DNA of 64,000 nucleotides, from the NCBI RefSeq assembly GCF_022802975.1, contig NZ_JAFEVZ010000005.1, positions 62,001 through 126,000 of the forward strand, read 5' to 3'. The stretch is from Flavobacterium pectinovorum. GTDB lineage: Bacteria; Bacteroidota; Bacteroidia; Flavobacteriales; Flavobacteriaceae. This document shows, one piece after another, positions 33,818-41,759 of this stretch; position 1 is the stretch's first letter, and every line of letters begins with the position of its first letter. The position numbers and the translations under genes were made by a program. The notes beneath the pieces were generated by a model. The model worked only from the letters and a program-made list of their open reading frames with translations. It was not told the DNA's origin and did not search any database.

Positions 33818-35284
33818 TTATAGTTTACTGATGTAACTTCCGTACATATCTTTAAACTGATGTCCGGTTGCAAAACGGTCTTTGCTTAGTTTTTTATATT
33901 CTACCAATGCCCATAAAACAAATTCTTTCATAAAATAAAGATCATTTTTATCCAATTGTGGCTGGTATTTTTTTATCAGAATTTCCAAAGGAGTTACTCC
34001 GTCTAAAATGTTTTGATATTCTGCATCCGAAGCTTCATCTAATAATTCGAAACCGCTTTCTGCAAAAAACCATTCGATCAAATCTGAATAAGGTGTTTTT
34101 TCTCCGGGTTTTTCTAATTTCTCAATCTTCGGAAAGTAATCAGAAAACAAAGTTCTAATTGCCGAACCAATTAGATTCTGAGCTACAGCAGCTGCTCCCT
34201 CCTGTTCTCCTTCATAAACCAATTCTACTTTTCCGGTAATGGCCGGAATAATTCCAATAAAGTCTGATAAACGAAGTGTGGTTTTATCAACACCTAAAAT
34301 TAAAGCACGACGTTCAGCAGTACTGATTAAATTCTCAAAAGCTGTAATACTCATTCGGGCACTTACACCGCTTTTATTATCAATGTATTCACTATCTCTC
34401 GCTTCAAAACTAATCTGCTCTAAAATATCTCTTGCCAGACCCGGGACATAAACAATATCAGTTTGATTTTGGTCTAATTTAGATTCCTGCTCTGTAATGG
34501 TTCTGGCAATCTGAATACTTTCAGGATAATGTGTTAAAATCTGCGATCCTATTCTGTCTTTCAAAGGAGTTACAATACTTCCTCGATTGGTATAATCTTC
34601 CGGATTTGCAGTGAAAATAAACTGCATATCCAGCGGCATTCTTAATTTAAAACCTCTAATCTGAATATCGCCTTCCTGCAAAATATTAAACAAAGCTACC
34701 TGAATTCTGGCTTGTAAATCTGGTAATTCATTAATCACAAAAATACTGCGGTTCGCTCTTGGAATCATTCCGAAGTGAATTACCCGGTCATCCGCATACG
34801 ATAATTTTAAATTAGCAGCTTTTATAGGATCAACATCTCCTATCAAATCGGCAACTGTTACGTCTGGCGTTGCCAGTTTTTCGAAGAAACGCTCACTTCT
34901 GTGCAACCATGAAATTGGGGTATCATCGCCTTTTTCTTCAATTAAGTCTTTAGCAAAACGTGAAATCGGATTCAACGGATCATCATTAATTTCTGAACCT
35001 GTCACAAACGGAATGTATTCGTCTAACAATTCGACCATTTTACGCGCCAAACGTGTTTTTGCCTGACCGCGAAGTCCTAACAAATTTATATTATGACGGG
35101 AAAGAATTGCTCTTTCCAGTTCAGGAATTACCGTATTTTCAAATCCGTGAACCCCTTCAAAAACCGGTTTTCCCGATTTGATTTTGTCACGAAGATTATT
35201 GCGTAATTCGTCTTTTATGCTTGTACTTTTATAACCTGAGGCTTTTAATTGACCTAATGTTTTTATGTCTAGTATATTATTCAT
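33818..35284 (-). CDS. MoxR/magnesium-chelatase-I-like AAA+ ATPase
   Basis: From ATG 35284 the protein has 488 aa. The AAA+ core has Walker A GLRGQAKT, which is the MoxR-type GxxGxAKT, and a Walker B position IFVINELPD, where Asn stands in place of the usual Asp before Glu. Sensor 1 is FTANPEDY, and the arginine-finger region is PLKDRIGSQI. The C-terminal helical lid is long. Such ATPases work with VWA-domain partners in metal insertion or protein activation. The VWA gene lies 180 bp upstream on the same strand. An ATG at 35356 would add 24 residues. Confidence 0.85.
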   Translation of the reverse strand: MNNILDIKTLGQLKASGYKSTSIKDELRNNLRDKIKSGKPVFEGVHGFENTVIPELERAILSRHNINLLGLRGQAKTRLARKMVELLDEYIPFVTGSEINDDPLNPISRFAKDLIEEKGDDTPISWLHRSERFFEKLATPDVTVADLIGDVDPIKAANLKLSYADDRVIHFGMIPRANRSIFVINELPDLQARIQVALFNILQEGDIQIRGFKLRMPLDMQFIFTANPEDYTNRGSIVTPLKDRIGSQILTHYPESIQIARTITEQESKLDQNQTDIVYVPGLARDILEQISFEARDSEYIDNKSGVSARMSITAFENLISTAERRALILGVDKTTLRLSDFIGIIPAITGKVELVYEGEQEGAAAVAQNLIGSAIRTLFSDYFPKIEKLEKPGEKTPYSDLIEWFFAESGFELLDEASDAEYQNILDGVTPLEILIKKYQPQLDKNDLYFMKEFVLWALVEYKKLSKDRFATGHQFKDMYGSYISKL

Positions 35285-35463
35285 GGTATATTCAGATATC
35301 TTTTTTATAATAATATTTTTTTGCTCTCGCAGATTTTGCAGATTGAGCTGATTCATTTAATTGTGTTAACCGTACAACAACAGTGCATTTCTACGATATA
35401 GTTTACGTTTATTCATCCTCAAAAGAAACCGTTGAACCTTTGTCCCTCTGAGCCTTTGAACCT

Positions 35464-36582
35464 TTACTTAATCCTTTTCTTCCTATTCGTTTCGTAATCT
35501 TCGAAAATCATTTCTCCAAGACCTTTTAATCCTGTGTAAAATGCTTTTCCCTGATTGGCTTCGGTAAAATGATTCACAAAACGCTGTAAATATGGGTCGT
35601 TTGCAATCATAAAAGTCGTAATCGGAATGTGTAATTTTCGGGCTTGTTGTGCCTGTGTGTAGCATTTATCTACAATATATTCGTCAAGACCATTGCTGTT
35701 CATGTAATACGAACCATCACGTTCACGCACGCAGCTTGGTTTTCCGTCAGTAATCATGAAAATCTGCTTGTTAGTATTTCGTTTTCGACGTAAAATATCC
35801 ATAGCCAGCTGTAAACCTGCAACAGTATTGGTATGATAGGGTCCAACCTGCAGATACGGCAAATCTTTTATTGGAATTGTCCAGGCATCGTTACCAAAAA
35901 CCAAAATATCTAAAGTATCTTTTGGATAGCGGGTTGTGATTAATTCGGCCAAAGCCATGGCTACTTTTTTTGCAGGAGTGATTCGGTCTTCGCCGTACAA
36001 AATCATACTGTGGCTGATATCAATCATCAAAACGGTACTCATTTGCGCTTTGAATTGGGTTTCCTCGACAACCAAATCATTTTCAGTGAGCATGAAACTT
36101 TCAACGCCATTATTGATTTGAGCATTTCTTAAACTTTCTGTCAGAGAAATACGTTCTAATCCATCTCCAAAATTAAACTCACGAAATTCACCCGTATGTT
36201 CATCACCGTTTCCGGCATGTTTGGTTTTATGATTTCCGTTTCCGGCACGTTTTAAATTTCCAAAAATCTGATCTAAAGCCTGCTGACGAATTGCTCTTTC
36301 TGTTTTGGCTGTGATTCCAAAACCGGGAGTTCCATCATTTTTAACTTCATCCTTTATATATCCTTTTTTCTTGAGATCTTCGATGAAATCATCAATTGTG
36401 TAGTTTTCATCAGTCAGTTTGTATTCCTTATCCAACTCGCGAAGCCAGTCTATAGCCTCATCAAAATCACCCGAAGTATGGGTAATCAGTTCTTTGAAAA
36501 TTCCAAAAAGTTTTTCAAACGGAGACTGAAAAGGTGCTTCGTACGTCTTAAAATAAAAGCCTTTTTTAAATTCGTTTTTCAT
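35464..36582 (-). CDS. VWA-domain protein, partner of the MoxR-like ATPase
   Basis: The 372-aa protein has a polar, Asn/Gly/His-rich linker (about 105-140) and a C-terminal von Willebrand A domain. The MIDAS motif is complete: MIDISHSM (DxSxS), the Thr in HTNTVAG and the Asp in MITDGKPS. There is no signal peptide, so it is probably cytoplasmic. The pairing of a MoxR-like ATPase with a MIDAS-containing VWA protein follows the chelatase rule (BchI/BchD, MoxR/VWA). The client protein is unknown. Confidence 0.85.
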   Translation of the reverse strand: MKNEFKKGFYFKTYEAPFQSPFEKLFGIFKELITHTSGDFDEAIDWLRELDKEYKLTDENYTIDDFIEDLKKKGYIKDEVKNDGTPGFGITAKTERAIRQQALDQIFGNLKRAGNGNHKTKHAGNGDEHTGEFREFNFGDGLERISLTESLRNAQINNGVESFMLTENDLVVEETQFKAQMSTVLMIDISHSMILYGEDRITPAKKVAMALAELITTRYPKDTLDILVFGNDAWTIPIKDLPYLQVGPYHTNTVAGLQLAMDILRRKRNTNKQIFMITDGKPSCVRERDGSYYMNSNGLDEYIVDKCYTQAQQARKLHIPITTFMIANDPYLQRFVNHFTEANQGKAFYTGLKGLGEMIFEDYETNRKKRIK

Positions 36583-36689
36583 AATTTTTAAAATTACGTT
36601 TTTTTAGAATTACGAAAAAAGAAACGTTTATTAATTTTTAGTTAAAGTATTTCAATAAAACAGACAGTAATTAGCGATTATACTGATAA

Positions 36690-37070
36690 TTATTCAAACT
36701 TTCCATCAAGATAAAACCATGATTCGTTTTCGAATTTAAAAGTTGAGAATTCGTAATGTATCTGAGGTTTTTCATTAGAATCTACAAAGTAAGCTTTGAA
36801 CTCTACCGTATTTTCAGTAAAACTCAAAATTTCAAGTTTCTGCCATTTATTGGAAACTGCCCATCTTAAAATTTCAGGCTTAGAATAATATCTTCTTTCT
36901 GAAAAATAAGTGGTTTCCAGAAGATAATCAGCATTATGTGTTGCATACGCCGAAAATCTGGAACGCATTAAGGTTAATGCAGAAGGAGCTTTTTGGTTAT
37001 TGTTCAGATATAATCCGCAGCAATTTTCAAAAAGCTGTCCTGTATCACAAAAGCATTTTTTACTCTCCAT
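36690..37070 (-). CDS. YchJ-family protein with SEC-C zinc motif
   Basis: From ATG 37070 the protein has 126 aa. The N-terminus carries the SEC-C motif CFCDTGQLFENCC (CxC ... CC type zinc ligands). The YchJ core ALTLMRSRFSAYATHNADYLLETTY follows, with a C-terminal cystatin-like/NTF2-like region containing FVDS and WFYLDGKF. The biochemical role of the family is unknown. It overlaps the upstream 77-aa gene by 11 bp, suggesting translational coupling. ATG 37088 is an alternative. Confidence 0.85.
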   Translation of the reverse strand: MESKKCFCDTGQLFENCCGLYLNNNQKAPSALTLMRSRFSAYATHNADYLLETTYFSERRYYSKPEILRWAVSNKWQKLEILSFTENTVEFKAYFVDSNEKPQIHYEFSTFKFENESWFYLDGKFE

Positions 37071-37293
37071 CAACAGGTTCTTCTCCATTAATTTTCACAT
37101 GAAGCTGATTCAGTAAAACCTGATAACGAGTGATTTCTCTCACTTCTTCATCTTCTTCAGCAAAGTCAATCATTTCGTCTAAAACTTCACTTACTTCTAA
37201 AAGTTTATTATTGGCTTCTCTGTTATTTTCTGCAGCAATCAAATCAATGATTTCCTGTACACTTGCTTTTAACGTTTCAAATTTTGTATTCAT
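37060..37293 (-). CDS. conserved small helical protein
   Basis: The 77-aa acidic protein is predicted to be almost entirely helical (FETLKASVQEIIDLIAAENN and EVLDEMIDFAEEDEEVREI). I recognise it only as a conserved flavobacterial type without assigned function. It is coupled to the YchJ-family gene through an 11-bp overlap. Confidence 0.7.
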   Translation of the reverse strand: MNTKFETLKASVQEIIDLIAAENNREANNKLLEVSEVLDEMIDFAEEDEEVREITRYQVLLNQLHVKINGEEPVDGE

Positions 37294-37314
37294 AATTATA
37301 TGTTTGTTTTTTTT

Positions 37315-37379
37315 GTTTCACGTTTCATGTTTCACGTTCGGTTGCAACTTGAAACATGAAACTAAAAAGACTTGAAACT
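37315..37379. repeat. GTTTCA/TGAAAC short-word hairpin repeat
   Basis: Tandem GTTTCA(C/T)G words (37315-37335) face inverted TGAAACATGAAAC words (37350-37362), with another copy after them. The same word family recurs at about 38406, 44294-44345 and 46689-46717. It lies between two minus-strand genes. Confidence 0.6.
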
Positions 37380-37384
37380 ATTTT

Positions 37385-37525
37385 TTACTCTTTATTTTCA
37401 TTAAACTTCTTCACAATTTCTTTCAGCTTTTCTTTGCGCGAAACCTCGGCTTGTTTTTTCTTAGCCTGAGCTTTGTGCAATTTGTCATTGTGAATTTTGA
37501 TATTTCGTTCATTATTGCGTCCCAT
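37385..37525 (-). CDS. 46-aa basic helical microprotein
   Basis: ATG at 37525 overlaps the stop of the upstream gene by one base (TAATG), and TAA lies at 37385-37387. The product is very basic and helix-forming (KLHKAQAKKKQAEVSRKEKL at 15-34). It has no signal or membrane segment. The coupling and codon use support it as a real gene. Function is unknown; nucleic-acid binding is possible from charge alone. Confidence 0.6.
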   Translation of the reverse strand: MGRNNERNIKIHNDKLHKAQAKKKQAEVSRKEKLKEIVKKFNENKE

Positions 37526-38067
37526 TATATTTCTCTTTTAATTTCTTCTAAACTTTTCTCGCTAAAAATTAATTCGTCAATAATCTGTTTTCGCAAAACA
37601 TCAATATCTTTATAATCAAAATATTTAGCCCACGAGGTCAATTGCTGTAGATTTCGGACTTGCTTTAATCTTTTTGAGGTTTCAAAACTTGTTCTCAAAA
37701 TTGCTTTTCCATCATACTCCGGATTGTTTCTATGCTGGTAAGTAGCAAGATTCTTTTCGAAATCTGCTTCAATATAGTACAGTTTTTCTTCGGCATTATC
37801 AGGATAAAATTCATTCCATGCAGCAAAACCAATTTTAGTTTTCGATTCGGTTTCAGGTTCACGGGCAATCAATCGCCATTTACTGTTAGCCAGTCTTCCC
37901 CAATGGTTAGAAACACGATACATTCCTGCTTCAGTATAATAATAGGTACTTCCGGCTTTGCTTTCAAACTGTTTTTTCAAACCTTCAATTTTATCCGAAA
38001 GCACTTCCTGAAATACACAAAAAGTATTTTTAAAAGAATTAGGATGTGGCTTAAAGTTTTTTTGCAT
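37525..38067 (-). CDS. conserved hypothetical protein
   Basis: From ATG 38067 the protein has 180 aa. It is soluble and rich in aromatic residues (TYYYTEAGMYRVSNHWGRLANS), with a helical C-terminus (VLRKQIIDELIFSEKSLEEI). The family is not recognised beyond flavobacterial hypotheticals. It shares a TAATG junction with the following microprotein gene. The divergent gene at 38152 starts 84 bp away. Confidence 0.65.
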   Translation of the reverse strand: MQKNFKPHPNSFKNTFCVFQEVLSDKIEGLKKQFESKAGSTYYYTEAGMYRVSNHWGRLANSKWRLIAREPETESKTKIGFAAWNEFYPDNAEEKLYYIEADFEKNLATYQHRNNPEYDGKAILRTSFETSKRLKQVRNLQQLTSWAKYFDYKDIDVLRKQIIDELIFSEKSLEEIKREI

Positions 38068-38151
38068 ACGCAAATATACTCAGATTGTCACGAACTGCCT
38101 AAAACAAACCAAAATTGATTAACTTTGCTGCTTCATTTAAAATAACAAACT

Positions 38152-38397
38152 ATGTCTAAAGATTCACAAGAAAAAATGCCTCAAAAAGGAGTTTATACCG
38201 GCATCATCGAAAAAGATGAGAACAACAATTATTTTTGTGGTGAATACCTTTTAGATTATAAAACTGTTCAGGCGAAATTTAATATTGGTGACTGGATAAC
38301 CATTAAATCAGTGATTGAAAATCCAAGCGACATCAGTTACGATAAATATCCCAAGAAATCCAGAAACTTCGACAAGGCAAATCATAAACCGGAATAA
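38152..38397 (+). CDS. small hypothetical protein
   Basis: The 81-aa soluble protein has predicted beta strands (KGVYTGIIEKD, YFCGEYLLDYK, DWITIKSVIENP) and a basic tail. The family is not recognised. A TAACTTTG -7-like element lies at 38120-38127, 24 bp before the ATG. The downstream hairpin at 38448 probably ends its transcript. Confidence 0.6.
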   Translation: MSKDSQEKMPQKGVYTGIIEKDENNNYFCGEYLLDYKTVQAKFNIGDWITIKSVIENPSDISYDKYPKKSRNFDKANHKPE

Positions 38398-38447
38398 GTA
38401 TTTTTGTTTCAGGTTGAATGTTTCAGGTTGAAATAAGCTGATTTAAC

Positions 38448-38495
38448 CGCAAAGTTCGCAAAGTTTTATGTTGATATAGCTTTGCGAACTTTGCG
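38448..38495. repeat. CGCAAAGTT short-word hairpin
   Basis: CGCAAAGTTCGCAAAG pairs perfectly with CTTTGCGAACTTTGCG around 16 nt. Each arm is a direct repeat of CGCAAAG. A further diverged copy (GCTTTGCGGTTAA) follows near 38533. A short TTTTAT tail after the stem would allow terminator function. With the GTTTCAGGTTGAA words near 38410, this fills the 318-bp gap before the J-domain gene. Confidence 0.7.
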
Positions 38496-38637
38496 TTTTA
38501 TAAAAAGCATTTGTATATAAAAGTTTTAGCGTGCTTTGCGGTTAATTTTCCCAACATAAAACATCTCACTTCCAACATCTGACAAATAACTTTCCCGAAT
38601 ATTTTTTCGATCAAAACTAAAAAGTTAAAAAAAAGTG

Positions 38638-38645
38638 TACCTTTG
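38638..38645 (+). promoter_or_regulatory. -7 element upstream of the J-domain/KTSC gene
   Basis: TACCTTTG matches TAnnTTTG, with 70 bp to the ATG. The -33 region is a weak GTTAAAAA. Confidence 0.5.
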
Positions 38646-38715
38646 CAAAAAATTTGTCCATTTGAACTAATTAATATCAATTTCAAACTAATAGACAAGT
38701 AGTTACCTTTTATTT

Positions 38716-39156
38716 ATGAAAAAAATAGTTGAATACCGCAAGTTACTAAACGTAGAAAAAACTGCAGAGTTAAAAGATTTAAAGACAATTTATCGTAATG
38801 CGATGAAAGAATCGCACCCTGATAAATTTGTGGGAGATGACGCTGGTTTAAAAGAGGCAGAAGAAAAAAGTAAAACAATCATTGAAGCTTACCACTTTTT
38901 AGTAAGCATTCATCCTGATACTATCAAACTTAATTTACCTGAGTACACAGAAACAATTGCAGCTTGTACAATTACAGATTATAAATTTGTAGAAGGACGT
39001 TTAATTATTGATTTCTCTAACGGAAGTGTTTATGAATACATCAGTGTTCCTAAAGCAACTTACGTGAAAATGGTAAATGCTGATTCACCGGTAAGATTTG
39101 CAAAAAGACACATTTTAAACTCTTTTACCTGGAGAAAGAAAACAAATCAGGAATAA
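38716..39156 (+). CDS. J-domain-like protein with C-terminal KTSC domain
   Basis: The 146-aa protein has an N-terminal DnaJ-like region (residues about 5-65, LKTIYRNAMKESHPDKF with the HPD motif). The C-terminal KTSC domain (about 82-140) reads ITDYKFVEGRLIIDFSNGSV, YEYISVPKATYVKM and SPVRFAKRHIL. KTSC is a small domain of uncertain role, sometimes tied to RNA or lysyl-tRNA synthetase proteins. The J-region implies contact with DnaK. A -7 element lies upstream and a terminator directly downstream, so it is monocistronic. Confidence 0.82.
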   Translation: MKKIVEYRKLLNVEKTAELKDLKTIYRNAMKESHPDKFVGDDAGLKEAEEKSKTIIEAYHFLVSIHPDTIKLNLPEYTETIAACTITDYKFVEGRLIIDFSNGSVYEYISVPKATYVKMVNADSPVRFAKRHILNSFTWRKKTNQE

Positions 39157-39182
39157 AGATTTCCATAACAATATTTTTAAAA

Positions 39183-39210
39183 AGCATTCTGACACCAGAA
39201 TGCTTTTTTT
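39183..39210 (+). terminator. terminator after the J-domain/KTSC gene
   Basis: A perfect 9-bp stem AGCATTCTG / CAGAATGCT with a 4-nt loop is followed by a T-run. Confidence 0.9.
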
Positions 39211-39375
39211 ATGCTAAAAAGTAATAAAATCATTGCTTTAATTCTGAATAATAAAATTATTAGCTATTTTCAAACAAACAAAAACAACTAAAACACTAAA
39301 AGCAAGATAGTTGCCATAAAAAAAACTATAACAAAATTTTAGGCAGTAAAATTATTGATGTTCTATATTTTTAAA

Positions 39376-39383
39376 TACTTTTG
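39376..39383 (+). promoter_or_regulatory. -7 element upstream of the TlpA-like gene
   Basis: TACTTTTG matches TAnnTTTG, 35 bp before the ATG at 39418. Confidence 0.55.
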
Positions 39384-39417
39384 TTGCACAAATCAATTAA
39401 CTAATTAATTTTTTATA

Positions 39418-40587
39418 ATGAAAAAAGTACTTTTTTTACTTACCGCTTCTGTAGCGATAATTTCATGCAGTAAAGTTAAAGACGGAGAATACCTTATTAC
39501 CGGAACTGCAAAAGGAATTGAAAACGGAAAAACAATTATCCTTCAGGGTCAAGACCCTACAACAATGGCACCAATAGCCCTTGATACTGTTAAAGTTGAA
39601 AATGGCAAATTTGAAATAAAAGGTAAAGTTACTGAACCAGCTTTTCATATTTTACTTGTACAAGATGTACAAGGTCAGGTTCCGTTTATCTTAGAAACTG
39701 GTGAAATTAAAATTGAAGTAGACAAAGATAGCATTCACAAATCTAAAATTGCAGGAACATACAGCAACGATGAATATGTTAAATTCAACGAAGATCTTGT
39801 TAAAGTTCAAAAGAGATTGATGGATTTTCAGAAAAAAAACACACAAACTATGCAGGCTGCTCAGCAAAAACAAGACACAGCTGCCATCAATAGTTTAATG
39901 AAAGAATACACTGTTATTCAAACTGAAGTTCAGGCAGAATCTAAAAAGAAATATACTGCTTATGCTGAAACACACCCTAAATCATTTATTTCTGCTTTAA
40001 TCATCCAAAGCTTAATCAATGATCCAACTGCTGATTTCAAAAAGACAGAAACGCTATATAACTCTTTAGACGAGACTTTAAAAAACACAAAACCTGGAAA
40101 AGCAATCAAAGAAAAAATCGGTCAAATGAAATTGCCTGCAGTTGGTGCATCAGCTCCACCGGTTGGCAGCGCTAAATGAAGATCAGATTTTTCAGCTCCT
40201 AATCCAGAAGGCAAAACAATATCTCTTAAAGAAAGTTTAGGAAAAGTAACGATTGTAGACTTTTGGGCTTCATGGTGCGGACCATGCCGAAAAGAAAACC
40301 CTAATGTTGTAGCAATTTACAAAGAGCTTCATTCAAAAGGATTAAATATAATTGGTGTTTCTTTAGACAAAGAAGCATCAGCATGGAAAGAAGCCATTGC
40401 AAAAGACAATTTAAGCTGGACACAAGTTTCTAACTTGAAATTTTGGGATGAGCCAATTGCAAAACAATACGGCGTAGAATCTATTCCTGCAACCTTTATT
40501 CTTGATTCATCAGGAAAAGTGGTTGCTCAGAATTTAAGAGGCCCCGAATTAAGAGCAAAAGTTTTAGAGCTTTTAGCAAAAAAATAA
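39418..40587 (+). pseudogene. TlpA/ResA-like thioredoxin lipoprotein split by an in-frame TGA
   Basis: The frame runs 390 codons from ATG 39418 to TAA 40585-40587, but codon 254 (40177-40179) is TGA. The first part (253 aa) has a lipoprotein signal ending IISC (C17) and the DUF4369-type N-terminal domain of Bacteroidota TlpA-like proteins. After the TGA the same frame gives an intact thioredoxin domain with WCGPC (about 40273-40287) and the cis-Pro region ESIPATFIL. Around the stop, GASAP and DFSAPNPEG look like one conserved segment parted by nine extra codons that include the TGA. It could be a recent lesion, readthrough or a sequence error. If expressed as is, only the N-terminal lipoprotein is made. 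Confidence 0.8.
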
Positions 40588-40596
40588 TCCAAACAA

Positions 40597-40624
40597 AAAA
40601 CTCCAGATTTTCATCTGGAGTTTT
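40597..40624. terminator. bidirectional terminator
   Basis: AAAACTCCAGA pairs with TCTGGAGTTTT around TTTTCA, flanked by A and T runs. It lies between the convergent TlpA-like and cysteine synthase genes. Confidence 0.9.
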
Positions 40625-40649
40625 TTTTATATCTAAAAGTAAATTTTGA

Positions 40650-41690
40650 TTACTTTACAAATTCAATTTTTTGAACCTCTTCTTCATTAACAGTATCAAA
40701 AAATCCTTGCTCATTCATCCAGTCATCACTAAACACCTTACTCATATATCTTGATCCATGATCTGGAAAAATAGCTATAATATTACTGTCTTTAGTAAAC
40801 TCTCCTTCTTCTGCGTATTGCTTAATTGCCTGCATTACCGCACCGGATGTGTACCCAACAAATAAACCTTCCTTACGTGTGATTTCTCTTGCTGTATGAG
40901 CACTTTCTTCATCCGTTACTTTCATAAACTTATCGATAATATCGAAATCAGTTGCTGACGGAATTAAGTTTTTCCCTAAACCTTCAATACGGTATGGATA
41001 TATTTCTTTATTATCGAATTCTCTTGTTTCATGATATTTTTTCAATACAGATCCAAAAGCATCAACACCTAAGATTTTAATATTCGGATTTTGCTCTTTT
41101 AAGAATTTTGCAGTTCCTGAGATTGTTCCTCCTGTTCCGCTACAAGCAACAAGGTGTGTAATTTGCCCTTTGGTCTGCTGCCAGATTTCTGGTCCTGTAG
41201 TATTATAATGAGCATCAATATTAAGTTGATTAAAATACTGATTAATATAAACAGATCCTTTAGTTTCTTCATGTAGACGTTTCGCAACGTTGTAGTATGA
41301 TCTTTCATCATCTGCTGAAACATGAGCCGGACAAACATAAACTTTTGCTCCTAAACTCCTTAACATGTCAATTTTATCTTTTGAAGATTTTGAACTTACT
41401 GCCAATATACAATTATAGCCTTTTATAATGCTTACCATAGCCAAACTAAAACCGGTATTCCCGGATGTAGTTTCAATTATGGTGTCACCAGGAGACAAAA
41501 TTCCCCTTTTCTCTGCTTCTTCAATGATATATAATGCTATTCTGTCTTTTGAAGAATGTCCGGGATTAAAAGCTTCTACCTTTGCGTAGAAATTCCCTTC
41601 TAACCCTTCAGTGACTTTATTTAGCTTAATAAGCGGAGTATTACCTATCAACTCTAAAACATTATTATAAGCATTTATTTCTTCTTTCAT
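40650..41690 (-). CDS. PLP-dependent cysteine synthase / cystathionine beta-synthase family enzyme
   Basis: From ATG 41690 the protein has 346 aa of fold-type II PLP enzyme. The N-terminal [11 protein letters not shown] is followed by [12 protein letters not shown], with the PLP Lys in SSKDR. The substrate loop is ETTSGNTG, and the phosphate-binding loop is SGTGGTISG. The C-terminal [18 protein letters not shown] resembles the catalytic core of cystathionine beta-synthase more than CysK. It lacks the regulatory CBS domains. The reaction is O-acetylserine or serine beta-replacement; which one is not certain. An upstream start at 41708 would add six residues. Confidence 0.87.
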   Translation of the reverse strand: MKEEINAYNNVLELIGNTPLIKLNKVTEGLEGNFYAKVEAFNPGHSSKDRIALYIIEEAEKRGILSPGDTIIETTSGNTGFSLAMVSIIKGYNCILAVSSKSSKDKIDMLRSLGAKVYVCPAHVSADDERSYYNVAKRLHEETKGSVYINQYFNQLNIDAHYNTTGPEIWQQTKGQITHLVACSGTGGTISGTAKFLKEQNPNIKILGVDAFGSVLKKYHETREFDNKEIYPYRIEGLGKNLIPSATDFDIIDKFMKVTDEESAHTAREITRKEGLFVGYTSGAVMQAIKQYAEEGEFTKDSNIIAIFPDHGSRYMSKVFSDDWMNEQGFFDTVNEEEVQKIEFVK

Positions 41691-41759
41691 AAAAAAATAG
41701 TTAATCAAGGTATTTTTTAATCACCCTGATAGGTTGCAAATTTAACAAAAAATTTCTAA

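Noticed and set aside
40177-40179. UGA as selenocysteine codon
   Set aside because: It lies in a linker, not at a redox site, and no selenocysteine insertion element or Sec gene was seen.
41705-41740. Hairpin near the cysteine synthase start as a riboswitch
   Set aside because: Only a short imperfect stem is present, with no resemblance to known SAM or other aptamers.
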